Shown here in pieces: positions 14,058-18,265 of a DNA stretch of 18,265 bases. The notes beneath the pieces are model-generated. The model saw only the letters and a program-made list of their open reading frames with translations, was not told where the DNA came from and did no database searches. Positions within the stretch are counted from its first letter, which is position 1. Every line of letters begins with the position of its first letter. The DNA comes from CAZZIZ01 sp964654535 (GTDB lineage Bacteria; Bacteroidota; Bacteroidia; Chitinophagales; UBA2359). Position numbers and translations under genes: made by a program. Location: contig CAZZIZ010000053.1 of the NCBI GenBank assembly GCA_964654535.1, forward strand, positions 1-18,265, in the 5' to 3' direction.

Positions 14058-14603
14058 ATGCCTAGGAAAAGAAAAAAACAGTCAGAAATCAATGCAAGCT
14101 CGATGGCGGACATCGCTTTCTTGCTATTGATTTTCTTCCTTGTGACTACCACCATGGATATCGATAGAGGTATACTCGTTATACTTCCACCATGGACCAC
14201 CGAAGAACCACCACCAGATACACCTGCTAAGAAGAAAGAGGTGTTAGAAATTCTGGTGAATGCAAGAGATGAGCTTTTAGTAGAGGGTAAGCCAATGGAG
14301 CTGCTCGACTTAAAAGCAGAAACAATGAAGCACGTAGATAATAATGGACTTGATCCTGACTATTCTACTTCGCCTCTAAAAGCTATTGTGTCACTTAAAA
14401 ATGATAAGGGTACATCATATGGAACATATCTCGGCGTTTATAATGAAGTGAAGGCCGCTTATAACGAACTTAGAGATATTGAGGCCCAAACTAAATTTGG
14501 CAGAAATTTTAACGATTTATCCAAAGAAGACAAGAAGGTAATTAAGGAGATTTATCCACTACGATTGTCCGAAGCAGAACCAGAGGATTTTGGAGCCAAA
14601 TAG
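14058..14603 (+). CDS. exbD: ExbD/TolR-family protein, long form (first of three)
   Basis: Single-pass ExbD/TolR protein, 181 aa. A basic N-terminus (MPRKRKKQ) is followed by INASSMADIAFLLLIFFLVTTTM, with the functional Asp at 18 in the membrane helix (about 16-37). The periplasmic domain follows. It is longer than the other two ExbD proteins here and differs in sequence: a Pro-rich PPWTTEEPPPDTP stretch after the helix, a TYLGVYNEVKAAYNELRD helix, and an acidic C-terminus. It probably pairs with the following ExbD in a heteromeric stator unit, an arrangement common in Bacteroidota. The spacing to its neighbours is 14 and 12 bp. Confidence 0.9.
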   Translation: MPRKRKKQSEINASSMADIAFLLLIFFLVTTTMDIDRGILVILPPWTTEEPPPDTPAKKKEVLEILVNARDELLVEGKPMELLDLKAETMKHVDNNGLDPDYSTSPLKAIVSLKNDKGTSYGTYLGVYNEVKAAYNELRDIEAQTKFGRNFNDLSKEDKKVIKEIYPLRLSEAEPEDFGAK

Positions 14604-14615
14604 AGAATATTAATT

Positions 14616-15077
14616 ATGATTAGAAAAAAAGGCGGAAAAAGTACTCCGGAAATTAGTACTGCATCTTTACCCGATATCATCTTTATGTTATTGTTCTTCT
14701 TCATGGTTGTAACTGTGATGAGGGAGACCGAGCAGAAAGTAAACGTTCAATATCCTAAGGCTACTGAACTTACCAAATTGGAAAAGAAGTCATTGGTATC
14801 CAATATTTATGTTGGTCCACCTGCAGGCCCTTATCGCGCAGCGATGGGCACGGCTCCTAGAATCCAATTAAACGATTCATTTGCTACCAATGACGATATC
14901 TTTCGTTGGGTTCAAAATGAGCGTGAGAAATTAGAAGAAAATCGTCAGAAGGGATTTACTGTCTCGCTGAAGGTTGATTCAGGTACCAAAATGGGTATCG
15001 TAAACGAATTAAAGCAAGAGCTTAGAAAAGCAGTTGCTTTAAAAGTGAATTACTCTGCTGTTCAGCGAATCGAATAG
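14616..15077 (+). CDS. exbD: ExbD/TolR-family protein, short form A (tandem paralogue)
   Basis: 153-aa ExbD family protein. The N-terminus KSTPEISTASLPDIIF leads into the membrane helix with the functional Asp20, then FMLLFFFMVVTVM. The periplasmic domain begins KATELTKLEKKSLVSNIYVGPP and ends LKVNYSAVQRIE. It is the same length as the next ExbD (15208-15669) and closely similar along its full length, so the two arose by tandem duplication. It is co-directional with the upstream genes (12 bp gap) and ends the first transcription unit, because a strong terminator follows at 15103-15138. Confidence 0.92.
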   Translation: MIRKKGGKSTPEISTASLPDIIFMLLFFFMVVTVMRETEQKVNVQYPKATELTKLEKKSLVSNIYVGPPAGPYRAAMGTAPRIQLNDSFATNDDIFRWVQNEREKLEENRQKGFTVSLKVDSGTKMGIVNELKQELRKAVALKVNYSAVQRIE

Positions 15078-15102
15078 TACTTAGTAATCGAACACAATAT
15101 TT

Positions 15103-15138
15103 AATGGAGCATTGACATAGTTGGTGCTCCATTTTTTT
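15103..15138 (+). terminator. Strong intrinsic terminator after ExbD short form A
   Basis: AATGGAGCA (15103-15111) pairs perfectly with TGCTCCATT (15125-15133) and runs into seven Ts (15132-15138). It separates the second and third exbD genes. Its GGAGCA/TGCTCC core recurs in the terminator after the third exbD. Confidence 0.88.
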
Positions 15139-15207
15139 GTCATAGAACTTTAACGCCAGGGTGACAAGCTTAGTCTCGCTTTCGAATACTTTGATGGTAA
15201 AACAGAA

Positions 15208-15669
15208 ATGGCTATCAAAAAAGAATCCAAGCGTACACCTGAAATTAGTACTGCCTCCTTACCCGATATCATCTTTATGCTTCTGTTCTTCTTTATGGTT
15301 GTAACCGTCATGAGAGAATCGGAGCAATTGGTAGATGTGCAATACCCCAAAGCGACAGAGTTAACAAAATTAGAAAGGAGGTCTTTGGTCGCTAATGTTT
15401 TTATTGGGCCTCCATCAGGGCAATTGGCAATTACACACGGCGATGCGCCACGTATTCAACTCAATGACCAATTCGCCACACTAGAAGACATAATTCCTTG
15501 GGTGAGAGATCAGAAACAACCAATTCCTCAGGACAGACAAAAAGGCTTCACCGTTTCTTTGAAGGTGGACTCAGAAACCAAGATGGGATTAATCTCAGAT
15601 GTGAAACAAGAACTCAGAAAGGCCCAGGCATTAAAGGTGAACTACTCCGCTGTCCCGAGATTGGAATAG
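15208..15669 (+). CDS. exbD: ExbD/TolR-family protein, short form B (tandem paralogue)
   Basis: 153-aa ExbD protein, full-length paralogue of the preceding gene. It shares the TPEISTASLPDIIFMLLFFF block, with functional Asp20, and VVTVMRE, VQYPKATELTKLE, APRIQLND, RQKGFTVSLKVDS and LKVNYSAV. It diverges in the loop (GPPSGQLAITHGDAP against GPPAGPYRAAMGTAP) and in the WVRDQKQPIPQD segment. Active-site and structural residues are kept, so it is probably functional. It lies behind a terminator, so it needs its own promoter or read-through. TACTTTG at 15187-15193 is a one-base-short match to a -7 element. Confidence 0.92.
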   Translation: MAIKKESKRTPEISTASLPDIIFMLLFFFMVVTVMRESEQLVDVQYPKATELTKLERRSLVANVFIGPPSGQLAITHGDAPRIQLNDQFATLEDIIPWVRDQKQPIPQDRQKGFTVSLKVDSETKMGLISDVKQELRKAQALKVNYSAVPRLE

Positions 15670-15700
15670 TTTTAAAATGATATGAACCATCAGATGAATT

Positions 15701-15735
15701 GGAGCAAGGACATCGTCTCTGCTCCTTTTCTTTTT
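15701..15735 (+). terminator. Intrinsic terminator after ExbD short form B
   Basis: GGAGCA (15701-15706) pairs with TGCTCC (15720-15725). The stem continues inward, after one mismatch, as GGAC/GTCT. A T-rich run, TTTTCTTTTT, follows. It resembles the previous terminator and suggests the duplication unit included it. Confidence 0.8.
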
Positions 15736-15768
15736 ATACTTTTGGCTCAAATTATTTCTAGATGAAAT
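15714..15768 (+). repeat. 55-bp direct repeat, left flank of the N gap
   Basis: These 55 bases are identical to 15869-15923. They include the 3' part of the terminator, a TACTTTTG motif and the first bases of the following CDS (ATGAAAT). The identity ends exactly at the gap edges, as expected of an assembly overlap rather than a biological repeat. Confidence 0.9.
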
Positions 15769-15868
15769 NNNNNNNNNNNNNNNNNNNNNNNNNNNNNNNN
15801 NNNNNNNNNNNNNNNNNNNNNNNNNNNNNNNNNNNNNNNNNNNNNNNNNNNNNNNNNNNNNNNNNNNN
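15769..15868. other. Assembly gap of exactly 100 Ns
   Basis: The round length of 100 is a standard placeholder, not a measured distance. The identical 55-bp flanks suggest the two contigs overlap, so the true gap is probably zero and one copy is redundant. See findings. Confidence 0.95.
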
Positions 15869-15923
15869 CGTCTCTGCTCCTTTTCTTTTTATACTTTTGG
15901 CTCAAATTATTTCTAGATGAAAT
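15869..15923 (+). repeat. 55-bp direct repeat, right flank of the N gap
   Basis: Exact copy of 15714-15768. It carries the -7 motif and start codon of the downstream PLP-enzyme gene. The hairpin's left arm is missing on this side, as expected if the copy is a truncated contig end. Confidence 0.9.
15892..15899 (+). promoter_or_regulatory. Bacteroidota -7 element (TACTTTTG) for the Cys/Met PLP enzyme
   Basis: TACTTTTG fits TAnnTTTG and ends 17 bases before the ATG at 15917. The same motif at 15737-15744 belongs to the redundant left copy. Confidence 0.45.
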
Positions 15924-17056
15924 TTGAAACAAAAGCAGTCCACGCTGGAGTAGAACCAGATGCGGCTACGGGAGCCATAATGACCCCGATATATCAAGTA
16001 TCAACCTACGTGCAAGATGCTCCGGGCGTACATAAAGGATATGAGTACGCAAGAACCCAGAACCCAACCAGGGACGCATTGCAAAATGCAATTGCTGAGC
16101 TGGAAAATGGCAGCTTCGGTGTTTGCTTTGGTTCTGGTATGGCCGCAATAGACGGCATAATAAAAATGCTCGAACCTGGCGATGAGGTTATATCAACCAG
16201 TGACCTATACGGTGGAACCTTCCGCATATTTGACAAGGTATTCAAACGTTACGGACTTAAGTTTCATTACGATCCTTTGCAAGACTTGTCGGTTTTAGAG
16301 TCATTGGTGAACAAGAACACCAAAATGATTTGGTTGGAAACGCCGACCAACCCAATGATGAATGTCATTGACATTGAAGACGTTTGTCGTAAGGTACAGG
16401 GAAAGGGAATAATAGTAGTCGTTGACAATACTTTTGCCTCTCCAGCCTTACAAACCCCCCTGGACTTAGGAGCTGACTTAGTAGTGCATTCGGCTACTAA
16501 ATATTTGGGCGGTCATTCTGATGTGGTGCACGGTTGTGTTGTAGGGAAAAAAGATAAGCATAAGGAATTGCTTCACTTTTATCAAAACAGTTGTGGTGCA
16601 GTGCCCGGTCCTTTTGATTGTTTTCTAATCCTAAGAGGATTAAAGACTTTGGGTATTCGTATGAAACAGCATTGTGAAAATGGAAGAGCGATTGCAGAAT
16701 ACTTAAAAAATCATCCAAAAGTAGATAAGGTGCACTGGCCCGGATTCAGAGAACATCCGAAGCATACAGTGGCCATGATGCAAATGAAGGATTTCGGCGG
16801 TATGCTTTCATTCAGTTTGAAAGATGATACGCTAGAAGCCGCAACGAAAGTAATGTCTGCAACGAAGTTGTTTGCCTTAGCCGAGTCTCTTGGTGGAGTT
16901 GAATCATTGGTAGGGCATCCAGCCTCCATGACCCACGCCTCTATTCCGAAAGAAGAAAGAGAAAAAACCGGAGTAGTAGATTCCTTGATTCGCTTGAGTG
17001 TTGGTATTGAAAATGCTGAAGACTTAATTGCCGACTTGGAACAAGCAATTGGCTAA
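15917..17056 (+). CDS. Cys/Met metabolism PLP-dependent enzyme (cystathionine gamma-synthase/lyase type)
   Basis: A 379-aa cytosolic fold-type I PLP enzyme of the trans-sulfuration family. Visible motifs are YEYARTQNPTR (42-52, PLP phosphate-binding Tyr and Arg), FGSGMAA (71-77), LETPTNP (140-146), VVDNTFASP (168-176, Asp170 binding the pyridine N) and SATKYLGGHSD (192-202) with Schiff-base Lys195. SLGGVESLVGHPASMTHAS near 329-347 is the C-terminal family block. The sequence fits cystathionine gamma-lyase, gamma-synthase or beta-lyase. The exact reaction cannot be fixed by eye, so no symbol is given. The start codon lies inside the 55-bp repeat that borders the Ns. The next gene starts at the very next base after its stop, implying co-transcription. 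Confidence 0.92.
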   Translation: MKFETKAVHAGVEPDAATGAIMTPIYQVSTYVQDAPGVHKGYEYARTQNPTRDALQNAIAELENGSFGVCFGSGMAAIDGIIKMLEPGDEVISTSDLYGGTFRIFDKVFKRYGLKFHYDPLQDLSVLESLVNKNTKMIWLETPTNPMMNVIDIEDVCRKVQGKGIIVVVDNTFASPALQTPLDLGADLVVHSATKYLGGHSDVVHGCVVGKKDKHKELLHFYQNSCGAVPGPFDCFLILRGLKTLGIRMKQHCENGRAIAEYLKNHPKVDKVHWPGFREHPKHTVAMMQMKDFGGMLSFSLKDDTLEAATKVMSATKLFALAESLGGVESLVGHPASMTHASIPKEEREKTGVVDSLIRLSVGIENAEDLIADLEQAIG

Positions 17057-17842
17057 ATGAAAAAAGGCCTTAAGTCTTTTTTAGACCGAAAGGTCAAGGA
17101 GTATAATCGTCGCGATTTTATAATTGATGATCCGATATCGATACCGCATAGATTTACCTTAAAGCAAGATATAGAGATTACTGCCTTTTGGACATCGATG
17201 CTTGCTTGGGGACTGCGCAAAACAATAATCAATAAGTGTAATGAGCTGTTTGACTTAATGGATAACGCTCCTTATGATTTTATTTGCAATCATAAGGAAT
17301 CGGATTTGAAAGCCTTTGTTGCATTTAAGCATCGCACCTTTAACGCTACGGATACACTTTACTTCCTAAAGTTCTTACAACACCATTATAGAGAGAACGA
17401 CAGTTTGGAAACAGCCTTCAGCAATCACATTACAAGGAAAGACGAGACAATAGAAAAAGCCTTGTTGGGTTTTCACGAGTATTTCTTTTCACTAGATGAT
17501 GCTCCGCAAAGAACCCGCAAGCATGTTGCTACGCCAGTGAGAAAATCAACTTGCAAGCGACTGAGTATGTTTTTACGTTGGATGGTTCGGAAAGATAAAA
17601 AGGGTGTTGACTTTGGTTTGTGGTCAAAGATTTCGCCAGCGCAGTTAATTTGCCCTCTGGATGTGCACGTGGAGCGAGTAGCTAGGTCATTAGGCTTACT
17701 AGAACGAAAGCAAGTTGATTGGCTGACGGCATTGGAGTTGACGACAAAGTTAAAGGCCTTTGACAAGCGCGACCCCGTGAAGTATGATTTTGCGCTTTTT
17801 GGAATTGGGGTTATGGAAAAACAAAAAGAAATTATTTCGTGA
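17057..17842 (+). CDS. TIGR02757/DUF2400 family protein
   Basis: A 261-aa soluble protein of the TIGR02757 (DUF2400) family, function unestablished. Hallmark blocks in order are DPISIPHRF (about 25-33), KQDIEITAFWTSMLAWGLR (36-54), FKHRTFNATDTLYFLKFL (90-107), CKRLSMFLRWMVR (170-182), GVDFGLWSKI, then CPLDVHVERVARSLGLLERKQ and PVKYDFALFGIGV at the end. This order and spacing, and the length of about 260, match the family well. Helix-hairpin-helix glycosylase-like character has been suggested for the fold; I treat that as inference. It abuts the upstream PLP-enzyme gene with no gap, and its TGA overlaps the GTG start of purD (GTGA). These three genes therefore appear to form one operon. Confidence 0.92.
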   Translation: MKKGLKSFLDRKVKEYNRRDFIIDDPISIPHRFTLKQDIEITAFWTSMLAWGLRKTIINKCNELFDLMDNAPYDFICNHKESDLKAFVAFKHRTFNATDTLYFLKFLQHHYRENDSLETAFSNHITRKDETIEKALLGFHEYFFSLDDAPQRTRKHVATPVRKSTCKRLSMFLRWMVRKDKKGVDFGLWSKISPAQLICPLDVHVERVARSLGLLERKQVDWLTALELTTKLKAFDKRDPVKYDFALFGIGVMEKQKEIIS

Positions 17843-18265
17843 ATGTTTTATTGATAGGTTCGGGAGGGCGAGAGCATGCTTTTGCTAAAGTCCTGGCAAA
17901 AAGCGTTAAATGTGAGTCCTTGTTTATTGCTCCAGGAAATGCAGGTACAGCCGAGTGTGGTACCAATGTAGATATTGCTGTGAGTGACTTCGCAGCGCAT
18001 AAGCAACTTGCAATAACTGAATCAATTGATATGATTGTAGTAGGTCCAGAGGCTCCGCTTGTTGATGGTATTAGAGACTTTTTTGAAGCCGACGATGCGA
18101 TCAAACATATTGCGGTAATTGGTCCGGATAAAAATGGCGCTCAGTTAGAAGGCAGTAAAGCCTTCTCAAAAGCTTTTATGAATCGCCACAAGATTCCATG
18201 TGCAAAAAGCTTTGACGTAACTGCCGAAAACTTGGATGCAGGTTTCAGACACATAGATAATGGAA
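17839..18265 (+). CDS. purD: Phosphoribosylamine-glycine ligase, N-terminal part (runs off the window)
   Basis: GAR synthetase, the second step of de novo purine synthesis (5-phosphoribosylamine + glycine + ATP). The first 142 codons are present and the frame is open to the edge. Motifs are NVLLIGSGGREHAFA at the start, APGNAGTA (about 32-39), VVGPEAPLVDGI (about 69-80) and GPDKNGAQLEGSKAFSKAFM with RHKIP. These form the N domain and the start of the ATP-grasp domain. The GTG at 17839 gives the family-typical N-terminus (VNVLLIGSGGREHA) and overlaps the preceding stop by the shared TGA. No frameshift is seen. Confidence 0.95.
   Translation, partial: MNVLLIGSGGREHAFAKVLAKSVKCESLFIAPGNAGTAECGTNVDIAVSDFAAHKQLAITESIDMIVVGPEAPLVDGIRDFFEADDAIKHIAVIGPDKNGAQLEGSKAFSKAFMNRHKIPCAKSFDVTAENLDAGFRHIDNG

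Noticed and set aside
15714..15923. A genuine biological direct repeat or transposon ends around the Ns
   Set aside because: The repeats stop exactly at the gap edges and include unrelated parts of the terminator and start codon. An assembly overlap explains this more simply.
1..18265. CRISPR array, rRNA, phage or plasmid origin
   Set aside because: No regularly spaced repeats, rRNA-like sequence, integrase, portal or replication-initiator genes were seen on either strand.

Overview
The window looks like a chromosomal segment of a Bacteroidota bacterium, most likely of the Flavobacteriales or a close relative. Four things point there. There is a secreted protein with a type IX secretion (T9SS) sorting domain. 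There is a secreted esterase ending in a Bacteroidota-style duplicated dockerin-like calcium-binding tail. TAnnTTTG motifs, the Bacteroidota -7 promoter element, sit just in front of several start codons. There is a TIGR02757-family gene, and two copies of a GGGCGYG...GGGTCGGGCT...ATCCCTCRCGCGGC intergenic repeat of a kind I associate with this phylum. Most of the content is housekeeping. No phage, CRISPR array, or recognisable transposase or integrase gene is visible.

Layout: (1) 1-2203: the end of an unknown plus-strand gene, a twin hairpin, then a minus-strand secreted alpha/beta hydrolase. (2) 2220-4605: a minus-strand two-gene block holding an AAA_14/DUF4143 ATPase and a NodB polysaccharide deacetylase. 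The flanking intergenic regions share short exact repeats, and the deacetylase has no ATG, GTG or TTG in front of its first catalytic motif. (3) 4624-6851: gltX, then a two-gene unit of an acidic 81-aa protein and a free-standing B12-binding mutase subunit. (4) 6893-7655: two small minus-strand genes, one encoding an acidic secreted protein. (5) 7781-7971: dispersed repeat copy 1, then fumC, convergent by 2 bp with a secreted carboxypeptidase-regulatory-like protein, then a T9SS cargo protein. (6) 11596-11828: dispersed repeat copy 2, then a tatD-family gene and tRNA-Ser(GGA). (7) 12936-15735: an ExbB/TolQ proton-channel operon with a conserved-looking 3-TM protein and three ExbD proteins, the last two being tandem paralogues that each end in a related terminator hairpin. 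(8) 15769-15868: 100 Ns flanked by identical 55-bp sequence, almost certainly a scaffolding artefact. (9) 15917-18265: a tight run of a Cys/Met-metabolism PLP enzyme, a TIGR02757 protein, and purD running off the edge.

The strongest candidates for something less described are the exb cluster (exbB, 3-TM protein, exbD, exbD, terminator, exbD, with no tonB), the start-less deacetylase next to a possibly inserted ATPase gene, and the hairpin-rich dispersed repeat that sits twice in divergent intergenic regions.
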